A stretch of DNA of 60,000 bases from Zygnema cylindricum. Taxonomy: Eukaryota > Streptophyta > Zygnematophyceae > Zygnematales > Zygnemataceae. Of this stretch, positions 10,706 through 22,018 are shown in pieces (within the stretch, counting starts at the first letter, position 1; the number at the start of each line of letters is the position of its first letter). The translations under genes and the position numbers were made by a program. The stretch spans positions 64,001-124,000 of the forward strand of contig JBBHKE010000667.1 of NCBI GenBank assembly GCA_037447655.1, given 5' to 3'. A model generated the notes under the pieces. The model was not told where the DNA came from, did no database searches, and saw nothing but the letters and a program-made list of their open reading frames with translations.

Positions 10706-11720
10706 TGTAACTCTGAGACCTCTATAGGTCCTGAGAGTAGGCAACTCACATGAAGCCTCTTGGATAACCCTGACCCCTTTATGTTTCAGCAAGAATAACT
10801 GCCACCGTGGCAGACAAACACTCTGACTATCTTCACCCGTGTGAAGGTAAGACTCCCTTGAGTCGATAGCAAAAAGAATCTCTGAATTTGCTCCCCTGAG
10901 CAGTAAGTTATGAAGGGTCAAAGTTGACCTTTTGTACAAAAGCTCTTTGGGAGAGAGGGTCCAATCTATCAAATTTTTCTAAGACCTATCTCTCTCTAAA
11001 ACTCTATCTACTGAAATACGGCACCGATCATAATACTGTATCGTATAGAAAGGTACAGGTGCCAGTGTACTTTCTGTACGGCCATTGTACGACATGGGCA
11101 ATAAGTTGATTCGTTCTTCTAATCCTCGGAGATGCCGTATTCCAATATGGTTGTGCCACGTGTCATTTGATGTGTCGTTGACCGCAAACCGCCAAAAACT
11201 ATTCCACGATCTCTCTTGCTTCGCGGCCGTCCGATTAAACCGGATTTCAATCGTAGCCATCATAAATACGTGCGCGATATTTGTTTCGCCTTCGAAACAA
11301 ATTACGCGGTATACGTTTTGGATATGCCGTATGCCGTACATTACAAATTGTTTCTATGTCTAAATATCCCGTTAAATAAAATAGGCTACGTGTTTATATT
11401 TATGTAATTATCAAACCCTATATCGTATAGCCTTCATCCTAGTATACTTGGCAAAGGCTACCAGCTACCAGCGGCTCTGACAGACGGCAGGTACCAGGTT
11501 CAAATTGCTGTTCCGTCAATTACTATTTTGGTAAATCTACCAATCTAATGTCTGTCTCCGTCAGGATAGCATAGGCCGCCATGGCCCTATCTCCCTCTCC
11601 TACTTTCAGTGAGTGCGACAAGTGTGGGAGCTGGAGAGAGGAGTTAGAGGCATACTGCCTGTGCTTATATTCTGCATTTTAGAAACCTAGAAAATACTAA
11701 AATAGCCTTTAATTGCTACA
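10706..11720 (-). repeat. Element D 5' LTR
   Basis: 1015 bp, plus-strand ends tgtaactctg and ttgctaca, so TGTAGCAA...CA in element sense. The PBS (10691-10705, one mismatch) follows its 3' end. It contains R/U5 hairpins at 10831-10846 and 10851-10864, a GTAC-rich block at 11050-11095, the TTTGTTTCG palindrome at 11275-11310 and a tRNA-like block near 11450-11520. The right flank gtcta is already element H coding sequence, so D lies in H. Confidence 0.85.
10831..10864 (-). promoter_or_regulatory. Two adjacent R/U5 hairpins
   Basis: CTTCAC-4 nt-GTGAAG and GACTC-4 nt-GAGTC, five bases apart. Other LTRs in the window have CTACAC...GTGTAG at the first stem, so one base pair has changed on both sides. 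This position is in the 5' leader of the RNA, where retroelements keep packaging and dimer signals. Confidence 0.55.
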
Positions 11721-12560
11721 GTCTACTTTAAGGCAGATAAGGGTAGCCAAGGAATGTTTAGGCTTAACCTTTGGAATGAAAAGAAGAATGCTTACTATGT
11801 TGGTGTTCCAAAGTTGATGATTTGGCATAAGCGGTTGGGGCATGTGAATTTTGATAGGTTGAGGGAAATGAAGAAGCTTGGTGTAGTAGAAGGCATTCAG
11901 TTTAGGGATAATGAAATGGTGGATGGATGCAGTGGTTGTGCTCAAGGTAAGGCTCACAAACTTCCCTTTCCCAAAGCCGCCACATATAGGGGTGAGAAAG
12001 TACTAGATTTGGTCCACACAGATATTCTGGAGACCCTCAAAAGTACCTTCGGTGAGAGGAAAGAGGTTTAAGTTGACAATAACCGATGACTTGTCTGGAT
12101 ACTCTAAAGTCTACTTCCTAAAAAAAAAGTCTGAAATACTCACTTACTTCAAAGAATATAAAGCGTGGAGTGACAAATTGCACGGAACTCCCATTAAGAG
12201 AATATGGAGTGATAATGGGGGAGAATATACCTCTAACCAGTTTGAGGAAAACTTGAGAGATGAGGGAGTTCAGCACCGAAAAACTATACCATATAACCCG
12301 GAACTAAATGGGGTAGCTGAGAGGTTGAATTAAACACTAGGAGATAGTGTATGCAGTATTTTGGCCGACAAAATAATAGGAAAGATATTTTGGGTAGAAG
12401 CCATGAACTCTGCCAATTTCATTAAGAATAGAGTCCCAACCTCAAGCGTAAAAGGAATGACACCTTATGAGAGATGGGTTGGAAGGAAACCAGATACCTC
12501 TCACCTTAAAGTATTTGGTAGCGAAGTTTACAGTCTTGACACGGTAGGAAAAACTTGAAA
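11721..12560 (+). pseudogene. Element H: GAG-pre-integrase and integrase
   Basis: Begins mid-gene, cut by the D LTR at 11720. Order: KGSQGMFRLNLWNEKK, IWHKRLGHVN (His pair), DGCSGCAQGK (Cys pair), LVHTDI (first Asp) followed by a frameshift at about 12030-12070, WSDNGGEYTS (second Asp), NGVAERLN (Glu) followed by TAA where Arg is usual, then FWVEAMNSANFIKNR and YERWVGRKPDTSHLKVFGSEV. The three catalytic acids and the zinc ligands are all visible. Close relative of D by the EGIQF and KLPFPKAATYRGEK blocks. Confidence 0.85.
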
Positions 12561-13067
12561 CTAGATGCTAAAGGAAAATCTGGATACTTTGTAGGATATG
12601 ATGAGGATATCAAGGGATATAGAGTTTATGACTTAGCAAAGAAAGATATCATTCTGGTCAAACACCTAGTTGTCATGGATGAAGGGAAGTCATTTAACAC
12701 CTTCTAATATACGAAGAAGATAAGAATTTGATTTGAGTCCGAAAAATAGGAGAACTCGGTAGTTCCCATAAGGGACATAAGTGAAACTGTGATTACAAAT
12801 TTAGGGGAGATCCAAGATATAAGAGATCCATCGAAAAACTCACATATTCCTATGGACTTCGAGGAGACAGAAGAAGAGGAACTGGAACTGGCTTCCATGG
12901 ATAGGGGAGCCGATGGGACAGTAAGGAGAAATCCAAGACTTCCCTCCATTCCAGCTTCAAAGTTTGAGGGAGGGAGAAGGAGCAGCAAAAGAATATAAGA
13001 GAAACAGGCCGCACTTAGGGTAACTAAGCTATCTCACCCAGATGAGCCTCAGTCATATTCGGAGGCA
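12561..13067 (+). pseudogene. Element H: integrase-RT linker
   Basis: Includes a DEDIKGYRVYDLAKKDIILVKHLVVMDEGKSF stretch with frame errors, then an acidic open piece 12789-12998 ending in SIPASKFEGGRRSSKRI, the conserved basic motif just before RT. A TAA follows at about 12997. Comparable to the linkers of B (GGKRSSSRL) and C (GGRRQSSRL). Confidence 0.65.
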
Positions 13068-13960
13068 ATGAACAGTCCAGAGAAAGACAGATGGATTAGA
13101 GCCATAAATGATAAGATGGCCTCCATCATGGAAGCAAATACTTGGGAACTAGCGGACTGTCCTCCGAACAGAAAAACGCTTGATGGTAAATGGATGTTTA
13201 AACTAAAACTAAACCCAAGTAATACCATTGAAAGATGTAAAGCTCGGTTGGTAGCAAAGAGGTTCACCCAAAACGAGGGGATTGACTATGAGGATACGTT
13301 TGCTCTAGTTATACGGTTCCCATTAGTAAGGATTTTCCTCAGTCTACTCCCAGCGGAAGACATGGAAATACACCAGATGGATATAAAGATTGCATTTCTC
13401 AATGGTGAATTAGAGGAAGAAATTTTCATGCGGCAACTAGAGGGGTTCGTGGAGGAACGAGAAGAGAGCAAAGTCCGCAGACTCATCAAGTCCTTATATG
13501 GACTGAAGTAGGCTCCCCAAGAGTGGAATAAGATACTAGATGTGTTCTCATCTGTCTAGGATATATCCGGCTCAACTCTGACCATTCTATCTTTATGTTT
13601 GAATATGAGAATGGTGTGAGTTTTATTGCAATTTATGTGGATGATCTGATGGTGTTAAGTAAGTCTATGGAAAAGATCAATAAGTTGAAGAAAGATTTTA
13701 AAAGCACATTTGACATGAAGGATTTAGGGGAGGAAAAATATAATTAGGGAATCCAAAAGGAGAGAGATAGGGGGAAAAGGATCATTAGACTTACTCAGAA
13801 AGAAGCAATAGGAAATATGCTTGAGAAATTCCAGATGGAAAAGGCAAAGATTTGTACCACTCCCATGGACTTGAAAATAGTAAGTGATGGAAGTGTAGGA
13901 GGAGTGATAATTTGAGATAGTCAAATTAGTCCAGAATAGAGAGAGTTTATGAAGTCTATC
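13068..13960 (+). pseudogene. Element H: reverse transcriptase
   Basis: 147-codon open part (13068-13511) with RWIRAINDKMASIMEANTWEL, GKWMFKLKLNPSNTIERCKARLVAK, IHQMDIKIAFLNGELEEEIFMRQ and IKSLYGLK, then TAG where APQEWN follows (Gln in element C). Downstream frames keep the IAIYVDD catalytic site (about 13625-13645), STFDMKDLGE and RLTQKEAIGNMLEKFQMEKA. The same TAG is found in the copy at 26384. Function: cDNA synthesis; dead here. Confidence 0.83.
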
Positions 13961-14274
13961 CCCTACAGGCAAGTTGTAGGAAGTCTAATATCCTTTATAA
14001 ACTGCACCAGGCCGGACATAGCGGCAGCAGTTGGAGTTCTCAATAGGAGTCTTAATGATCCTAGGAAGAGAGACTGGGAGGCAGCCGAGAGAGTCATGAG
14101 ATATTTGGTGGGAACAAGAGAGTAATGGTTGTATTTGGGAGGGGAGCACAATGATATCACTACTTGAAGTGATGTCAGTTATGGGGATGCACCTATGAGA
14201 AGATACACTTCTCGGTATGTATTATATGTGGGGGAAGGTGCTTGCTGTTGGAGCATTAAGCAACAAAAGGTGGT
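13961..14274 (+). pseudogene. Element H: RNase H, truncated
   Basis: YRQVVGSLISFINCTRPDIAAAVGVLNRSL, then a TAA inside the GTRE.WLYLGG block, DITT followed by TGA where Trp is usual, SDVSYGDAPMRRYTSRYVLYVGEGACCWSIKQQKVVA. It stops at the LTR of element I at about 14275, before the Glu and second Asp motifs. Element I therefore inserted into or recombined with H. Confidence 0.8.
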
Positions 14275-15435
14275 TGCCTTGAAATGTCTGTATTTTCTAG
14301 GTTTCAATAAAGGAAATATTAAAGAGGAAGTCATCAAAGGCAGCCTGCCTCTCGGTCCACTCTCCAAACCCCAACACTTGTCGCAGTCACTGAAGATTGG
14401 AGAGGGAGCTAGAGCCATGGCTGCCCATGCTGCCCAAAGAGGGAGACAGGCTATAGTTTTGGTAGGTTTACCAAAAGGGACTTGACAGATCATAATTTGA
14501 TCCTGGTACCTACTGTCCATCAAGATTCTGATAGCCGTTAGCTTTATCCTATAGTCTAAGACGAGTGCTAGAGTATATAGGGTACGATAATTATATATAC
14601 ATTAGCGATGCAACATGTTTCATCTAACACATTACGGAACGTACTCTACAAGGAAATAAATTAGACCGCACAAATTCCGGACAGCACGCAATTAACGAAA
14701 CGACATTTTATTTCGACGGTCAGTATTAAATGTCGGTCTTCATTCACGGCCATGGTGCGAGCCTGAATTCCGGAATGGCCGCCTTGGCATTTTCGGGCGT
14801 CGCCACTCCAGATGACATGTGGCAATATCTTGGAGGTTTGCGAGATCTTCAGAACGCGAGATGACAAGTCTACATGTGACAAATGTCACATTATGGCGAT
14901 GTCGTACAAGGACCGTACAGAAAGTACACAGACACTTGTACTTTCTTCTACGGTACAGTCATATGATTGGTTGGTACCTCAATACTAAGGGGCTTAGAGA
15001 GGGGTTTTTGAACTTAGAATATTTTGGTAGGTAGTTGCCTCTCTCCTAGAGAGCACCTATATAAATCCACAGATTTCGCCATTTAATATCAACTCATTTA
15101 GTTGACCATTTTCAGTGATTCTTTTTGCTCCGGACCCAAGAGAGTCCACGCTACACGAGGGTGTAGTTGGTCAAAGTTTTTGCCTGCTAGGGTGGCTACA
15201 TTTCTAAGGGAAAGTCAAAGTGGGGAAATGTGCCCAAATACTCATATTTTAACTTTGCATTATGTGGGGGAACTGAGCACACATAAATTTTCCTTTCACG
15301 GGGTTGAGGTTGTATAAGGGTTCTAACTTTGTGGTGTCAGTCATTTGGGTTTGTATCAACTTAGAGTCGGCACTATCTAGCTAAGCTTATTTGAATTTGC
15401 GAACTCTGTGGGGGAATAGACCCCATAAAATTTTT
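14275..15435 (+). repeat. Element I 5' LTR
   Basis: 1161 bp, from tgccttgaaatg to ...aaattttt; the start and the CA end are slightly decayed. It contains the T-arm-like block at 14475-14510, a GTAC block at 14905-14960, a TATATAAA box near 15058-15066 and hairpins at about 15140-15165 (ctacac gagg gtgtag). It is directly followed by the PBS. Confidence 0.82.
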
Positions 15436-15450
15436 GGTTATGGGCCCACC
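15436..15450 (+). other. Element I primer-binding site
   Basis: GGTTATGGGCCCACC, perfect copy of the family half-tRNA PBS. It is complementary to 15 bases of the anticodon arm of a plant-type initiator tRNA-Met. The ATG at 15439 is in the gag frame. Confidence 0.8.
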
Positions 15451-17397
15451 ATCCTTATGTTTGATGGAACAGGCGTCACTTATTGGGAGTTTACAATTGA
15501 GAGATTGCTTTTCGAACAGCACTTATGGGGAATTGTTTCGAGACAAGTGAGGTGTCCGCCACCGGACTTTGGTGGAACTCACTATGGAGATTCATCTTAG
15601 GCTTCTTTGAAAACCTACCAGAGTTCAAATACAACGGAAGGTGAAGGGAAAATCATTGCCATGGAAGAGGGAAAAAAGGAGAAGGGAAAAGGACACATAT
15701 GGTGAGGGGAGTTAGACTCTTGGCTACGGTTCCACTTGTAGGGGTTATAACTAAAACTGAAAAAAATGACTGTAAAATCTGGGAGTATAAAAACATTATA
15801 ACAAAACATCTCATACTTAGATACGTGTCTAAGTCCATAGCTATCACACTCTTTTAAACCTAACCAAGTCTTTAGAAATCTGGGAAACATTGATTCAGAT
15901 TTATAAGAGTGAAACTATACAGAGGCATCAATTAGTACAACAGGAAATAGAGGCTTTTGTTTATAAAGGCAGTAGCATGATAGAGTTTTGCAATGATATT
16001 ATTGCATTATATGTTGAGTTTGCTAGTGCAGGTTATGTAGAATTTGAGGTGAGAAATATTAACACACTAATCATGAAACCTACAGATGAGTACGAAGACA
16101 TAATTTATCGTATGCAGACAATGGATTGCTCATTATGGACTTAAAGCATTACCATGGGGATGATTCTTTTGAGGGAAAGCACTTTGGAGCTTCGTAGGGG
16201 AAGTGACATGGTGAATGCACTAACAGCTGGTGGTGACTGGTGGAAGCGTGATAAGAGGAATGATGGTGATTGGCGGAAGCGTGATCAAAGGAATGATGGT
16301 GACTCGCGGAAGCATGATGAGAGGAAGAAAGACAGGTAAACCTTATCAAAACTTTGGTGGAAAGAGAGGGAGAGGAAAAGAAAGGGGAGCTTTGGAAAAA
16401 CATATTTGCTTCTTTTGAAGGGAACCAGGTCATTATATGGAGGAACGCTCTTGTTTGGAAGAACTTAAAAGTTGGTATGTGAATGAGGAGAAAGAAGGGG
16501 AAAAGGAGAGAGGATGATGATATTTTGGAGCTTTTTCACATCGGTAGAATGGAGAAGAGGGAAAGCACACAGAAATTCCACGAAAGCAACAATGTGCTTT
16601 TGGAGGTATAAGGGAAGTAAAGGGAAGGGAGGTACTTGAGGGAGTTAGACATGATGAGGATGTCAAAGAGTGTAGAGAGCATGAATTTGAAATAAGAAAG
16701 TCAAATCTAGGATCCATAATTGAAAAAGGGAAAAATAAAATTAATGAGGATAATTTTATATATATTTTGGAAACAGAAAACTGTTCGAAAAGGGACACTT
16801 CAACAGATTCCGAGGATAGGGGAGAAGAGGAATATTTAATGCAAGGTTTATGGGAGGAGATATATTTATTGGGAATAAAATTAGAAAGTGATAGTGGAAA
16901 GAATTCCATGGGAGAGAGTGAGGAAAGTTCAGAAAATGGGGTGAGTATCATGGATAAGAATATGAGTACGGAGGACGTATATCTTATGAGGGACTTAGTG
17001 TAGACTCTTGATTTAAGGATAAATTTGGGGGGTTTTGGTTTTGACATCACTACTAGGAGTGATGCCATCTATGAAGGTGTGCCTGTAAAAGGGTTAGCAT
17101 CTGGGTGTGTTGCAGATTGGCGATAGGGATGGCTATTTATATTGCAAGAGGAAAATCGGATTTTGTGTGGATGGAAAAGAGATGAGGTGGATAAAATCTT
17201 TGTTCGGATTTATGAAAAGTGGGATGCTCAATAAAATGCATGATCTACAAGATGCACTGTTTATTTCTGCTCATCTAACAGACCTTTTTGAATATAAAAT
17301 TATGTACTTAAAGATTTATGAGAAGAAAAAAAAGAAGAAAAAGAAAAAAAAGAAGAAAAAAAAAAGAAAGATGTATTGGTAGGAGTTGAAAATAAAG
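15436..17397 (+). pseudogene. Element I: gag-only polyprotein (decayed)
   Basis: Broken copy of the 625-codon frame of element A. Visible in order: YWEFTIERLLFEQHLWGIVSRQVRCPPP, a TAG at about 15598, LVQQEIEAFVYKGSSMIEFCNDI, ALYVEFASAG, MGMILLRESTLELRRGSD, imperfect W-R-K-R-D repeats, GKRGRGKERG, a knuckle CFF*REPGHYMEE with Cys to stop, CAFGGIREVKGREVLEGV, KLESDSGKNSMGESE, FDITTRSDAIYEGVPVKGLASGC, a GKEMRWIKSLFGFMKSGMLNK remnant and a poly-Lys end. No protease, integrase or RT core. Confidence 0.82.
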
Positions 17398-17418
17398 TTG
17401 ATTAGAAAATAAGCGGAG

Positions 17419-17640
17419 TGTTCAAATGTATGTATTTTCTAGGTCTAAATAAAGGAAAAATTAATCAGAGGAAGTCATCAAAGGCAGCCTGCCTCTCGCT
17501 TCACTCTCCAAACCCCCACACTTGTCGCATTCACTAAAGGTTGGAGAGGAAGCTAGAGCCATGGCTCCACATGCTGCCAAGATAGAGAGATAGGCTGTAG
17601 TTTTGGTAGGTTTACCAAAAAGGACTTGAGGGTTCGATTT
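17419..17640 (+). repeat. Element I 3' LTR, truncated
   Basis: Starts tgttcaaatgtatgtattttctaggtc after the polypurine-like tract aataagcggag (17409-17418). It has the gccatggctcc segment and the tttaccaaaaagg block and then stops near 17640, where GA-rich DNA begins. About 80 percent of the LTR is missing. Confidence 0.78.
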
Positions 17641-17649
17641 GGGGTCGAT

Positions 17650-17738
17650 TGGGTGGGGAGTGGAGGGAGAGAGAGAGGGAGGGAGGGGGAAGGGAAAGGA
17701 GGAAAGAGGAGGGGGGAAAGGGGGCGAAGGGAGGTAAA
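17650..17738. repeat. Purine-rich (GA/GGA) tract
   Basis: Nearly pure purine on the plus strand (gggaggggga, gagagaggg). It follows the cut end of the element I LTR and precedes a long CT run, so the two strands are mirror-like in composition. ORFs through it (Gly/Arg/Glu only) are not genes. Confidence 0.9.
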
Positions 17739-17787
17739 CGGTATTTCTTTCACAGTATCTATGTTGTCTCATCTCTTTCTCTCCCAC

Positions 17788-17931
<144 letters not shown>

Positions 17932-18808
17932 TGTTTTGAAAGCTTTAGTCCTCACTAAGCCTCCTATGTGAGAAGAGTCTCTTTTGAGTACTTAGTTTAT
18001 CTTGTGGAAGCCTGGTTCAATATGTACCCGAATTAGTGTGACACTAAACAGTGAGAGAAGACACTATGTATCACATTAGTGGGACATACGTCAGCAAACT
18101 GAGATGAGACACTCCGCAAGACTCTGTTCTACGACTCAGATTCACTGGAAGACCGAGGTGTCACAAAAAGTTTCATCTTGGATGAAACTTCTGAAAGATG
18201 GACGGAAAAGATTTGCTACCGACGGACGTTGGTTAACCGAGACCACGTCTACGATTATCCGACGTGTTTTGTACATTATAGTGTGACGTAACATATTCCG
18301 GTTTTGTACATAGGCGTGTTCTATTTGATTAAGGACTTAATTCATATTCATTTTATATGACATACCTTGACATATTCAGGTATCCTCCTTTGCTCATGTA
18401 GATATTATGGTTGCATGGTTGGTATGCCTTCTTACCTTGGTTAGGATAGTGATTGGCTATTAGCTTTCAGAACGTTAGATCTTTTAGGTATAAGAGTAGG
18501 ACTTAACCATTTCAGAAGTTAGGAAGTTGTTGTATCAAATTATGCTTTAGCAGTTTGATATTTTTGACTGCGAGTTTCTCTCACATCTATTTGCAGATTT
18601 CTATGTAAATTTTCACTTGTGTTCCTCTTTGTATTATCTGCATTGTTTCAGATTTGTAGGCTATTTGGTTGCCTAATTTGTCTTTGGTTGTGTTCCAAAG
18701 TTGCATGTTTTTCTGATAATCTGTGAGAGCTTCTTGCTCTCTTAATTATGTGATGACTACTCCTGCCTCATCTTCATCTTCAGTGGGTGTAGTATTCATA
18801 GAACAACA
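17932..18808 (+). repeat. Element C 5' LTR
   Basis: TGTTTTGAAAGCTTTAG... to GAACAACA. A different LTR family from A, D, E and L: it lacks the GTAC block and tRNA-like arm. The gag ATG (18753) lies inside it, 56 bp before its end, so the Gag N-terminus is encoded by U5. The conserved stretch 18280-18720 is nearly identical to 23257-23697. Confidence 0.92.
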
Positions 18809-19560
18809 GGTTACAGGCCCTCCCTCACGGATACCAGTTTTTGATGGAAGGAAATACCTTTATTGGTCTGATTTGGTTGAGTTATATTTTACTTAAGCTA
18901 AACTGTTTGATATAGTTGATGGCAGTCTTGCTGAAATTGGTTCATCCTATGGTGGGAAAAATCAGCAGGATTTGCATCTCTTAAATTTAATAATTTTAGA
19001 GGATTTGCTTATGTCACATATTAAGATGAAAAAGGCGTCAGAAATTCGGACTTCACTAAAAACCATCTACGTGAAAGCTAATGCTCAGCATGAGATTATT
19101 ACAGCTGGAAACATTTGGGAGTATAGGTATTCAGGTGGTGGTATGGAAGAATATTGTAATGGACTTATGCTTTTACTAACAGAGAATGCATGTTTAGGGG
19201 AGAACTTTTCCCCTTACCATCAGGCTATGATTCTTACGCGAGGACTTCTTGAAGAATATAATAGAGCCTCACCAAATTTAAAAAAAATTGGATAAGTCAG
19301 TCTAGAATCTAGCAACAGCTATAGAACTAGTGCTAGAGGAAGAGTCAACAATTATATCTCTTAATATAGGAAAGTCTTATGTAGGTTTTAATGTTCAGTA
19401 TTAAGGAAACAAATCTTAGGGTTATCAAGGTTTTCAATCTTACAACAAGTGTGTCTATTGTTACAGTGAAGGACATCTGTACAAACAGTTTCCTAAGTTT
19501 CTCAAAGCTTGTGAGACAAGTGTGTTCAGAAATGGATGGAAGCCAAAAAGGATCTACACA
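18753..19560 (+). pseudogene. Element C: Gag
   Basis: MTTPASSSSS leader, EQQVTGPPSRIPVFDGRKYLYW, a TAA at about 18895, then 18972-19295: NLIILEDLLMSHIKMKKASEI, AGNIWEYRYSGGGMEEYCN, MILTRGLLEEY. A frameshift follows. The zinc knuckle at 19450 reads C-VY-C-YSEG-H-LYKQ-F, so its last Cys is Phe. Same Gag type as element B. Confidence 0.82.
18809..18820 (+). other. Element C primer-binding site, mutated
   Basis: GGTTACAGGCCC, directly after the LTR. It differs from GGTTATGGGCCC at two central positions that change the anticodon-complement ATG to ACA. Priming would be impaired, in keeping with a dead copy. Confidence 0.65.
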
Positions 19561-19959
19561 CAACAAAGGCCACGTTTTACACCACCGCCACCCCCTTCCA
19601 AAATTGAGGCATTTTTAACTGACACACCGGATCAGGAGTCGGTCAACAAGGGAAATGCGCCATATGTTGACAGTTTTCCAAAAACTGACGACAAAGAGTT
19701 CTTCGCTTTAGCAAAACTGATGGAGGGAGACAAAGACCACGGATGGATCATGGACTCTCGAAGCTCTTCTCATATGTGCTAGAACAAGGCCTCTTTCACA
19801 GATCTCCAACCTCTCCCCACTAGACATATCTACTATGCTTGTGGTGCCACAGTTGAAGCAAAAGCCGAATGGACTGTCATCCTTATGTGTGAGATAGATG
19901 GCCAGGCAGTTCGTAGAACTCTTTATGATGTGCTATATGTCCCTTAGTTTAAAAATAAT
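19561..19959 (+). pseudogene. Element C: aspartic protease region
   Basis: KLMEGDKDHGWIMDSRSSSHMC, where the catalytic D-S/T-G-A is D-S-R-S, then a TAG replacing Trp, FTDLQPLP, a YYACGATVEAKAEW flap segment and RRTLYDVLYVP followed by another TAG. Protease would be inactive from the Gly to Arg change as well as the stops. Confidence 0.8.
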
Positions 19960-21300
19960 TTGTTTTTTACATCAAATGCAGAAAGTAGAGGCTTTGAAAT
20001 ACTTCAGAAGCAAGGAAAGAAAATAGTCAGCAAAGAGGGAAGGGTAGCTGTAATAGGAACTAGAGGCCCTAACAACTTGTACCGGATGGACCTGGTGAAT
20101 ACAACTTCTTTTGTTTACTCCAGTGTCTTATCTTATAATGTTTTGTGGCATAAAAGATTAGGTCATGTTCATAATGACAGGCTCGAAAAGATGGTAAAGA
20201 ATGATATGGTAGATGGAGTTAAACTTGGTCAGCAACAGTCAAATATTTGTGATGGTTGTGCTCTAGGTAAGCTTCAAAAACTTCATTTACCTCAAACCGC
20301 AGATTTTAGAGCAGCTAATCTCTTGGAGCTTATTCATTCAGATGTGTGGGGACCCTCCAAAATACCATCTCTAGCTGGGAGCAAATACTTTGTAACATTC
20401 ACAATTGACTTTTCCAGATTCAGCCGGATCTATTTCATGAAGGAGAAAAAGGAGGTCTTCACCCACTTTCAACATTTTCGGATCTGGGCAGAAAAGCTTC
20501 ACAGCAGATCAATTCTTTCTCTAAGATCTCATAATGGAGGTGAATATACTTCCAACGAATTTGCTGCTTATTTAAAAGAAAATGGTATCTCTCATTAGTT
20601 TAATGTTCCATATACTCCTGATCAGAATGGAGTCTCAGGAAGGTTAAATAGAACTATAACTGAGAGTGTTAAATCCATGATGGCTGATAAAGGAGTAGAT
20701 ATTAAGTTTTGGGCTGAAGCTTATCAAACTGCAGCATATATTAGGAACAGATTAGAAACTAGATCTGTTCAAGGAAAGACACCTTATGAAGTGTGGACAG
20801 GTAGAAAACCAGATGTCAGTCACTTCAGAGTGTTAGGTAGTAAATGCTTTGTTCTAGATAATTTACCAAACTAGAAACTAAGCCCAAAGTCCAAACCTGG
20901 AATCTTCATGGGATATGATGATGAATCTAAAGGATACAAGGTTTATTGTCATCAAAAACATACCATTCAGATTGCCATAAATATTCCGGTGAAAGATGAG
21001 AGTGAATCCATAGATGTATTTAGTATGGATGAAAGTGAGAAGAAAGAAAAACTGCAGGGATATGTTATTTTCGATCAGATTTCGTTTCATTTATCTACAG
21101 CTTCTACTTCTTCTTCTCCTGGAGTGCAAAATACTAGAATACAATCAGCTACTGAACCTCAAAGAACAGCTGACACTAATCTTCCTCGAACTAAGAATCG
21201 AAGTTGGGATCCAACAATTCCAGCCTCAGATTTTCCGGGGGGAAGAAGACAAAGTTCTCGTTTGAGGGGAGAACAAGTTCAATATGCTTTTTCTGTAAGC
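19960..21300 (+). pseudogene. Element C: integrase and linker
   Basis: LWHKRLGHVHNDR, CDGCALGKLQKL (HHCC intact), IHSDVWGPSK (first Asp), LRSHNGGEYTS where the second catalytic Asp is His, ENGISH then TAG, PDQNGVSGRLNRT where the catalytic Glu position (usually SER) is Gly. Then FWAEAYQTAAYIRNR, YEVWTGRKPDVSHFRVLGSKC, a TAG at about 20873, GYDDESKGYKVY and the linker ending GGRRQSSRLRGEQ. Two of three catalytic acids are gone. Confidence 0.86.
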
Positions 21301-22018
21301 AACGGGGAGCCTATTACCATTCAGGAAGCATTTTGTGTTATTGAAAAGGATCACTGGATAGCAGCTGCAAATGATAAGATGAGGTCGATTATGGAAGCTC
21401 AGACGTGGGAGCTTGTGGAGCTTCCACCGGATCGGAAAGCCATTGGCTGCAAGTGGGTCTTCAAAATGAAGCTCAACCCAGACAACACTATTGAAAGGTA
21501 TAAAGCTCGTCTGGTTGCAAAGGGCTTTAGTCAAAAAGAAGGAAAAGACTATGAGGAAACCATCTCCTGTTGTCGGGTTTCCCACTGTCAAAGTCTTGTT
21601 GTCTCTAGTTGCAATAGAGAATATGGAGCTACATCAAATGGATGTTAAAACTGCTTTCTTGCATGGAGATTCAAAAGAAGTAATGTATATGAAACAACCT
21701 GAAGGGTATGTAGAAAAAGGAAAGGAAAATCTAGTTTGTAAAGTGTTGAAATCACTGTATGGATTAAAACAGGCTCCACGTCAGTGGAATCTGAAATTAG
21801 ATGAGTTTCTCACCAATCTAGGTTTCAGAAGGATCAGCTCAGATCACTCCGTTTACGTCATGGAAGGAGAAGATGGTGTGATCTATGTAGCATTGTACGT
21901 AGATGACCTGCTGCTTATTAGTATGTCTATAAATGAAATAAATAACATAAAAGCATCTCTGAATGCCAGGTTTCAAATGAAGGATTTAGGCGAGGCGAAG
22001 TATATCCTAGGTATTTAG
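21301..22018 (+). pseudogene. Element C: reverse transcriptase
   Basis: PITIQEAFCVIEKDHWIAAANDKMRS, ELVELPPDRKAIGCKWVFK, RYKARLVAKGFSQKEGKDYEET, a frameshift at about 21563, then HQMDVKTAFLHG, SLYGLKQAPRQWN, SSDHSVYVMEGEDG, YVALYVDDLLL (catalytic YVDD at about 21894-21905), MKDLGEAKYILGI and a TAG where Gln is usual. RT core motifs are otherwise intact. Confidence 0.88.
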
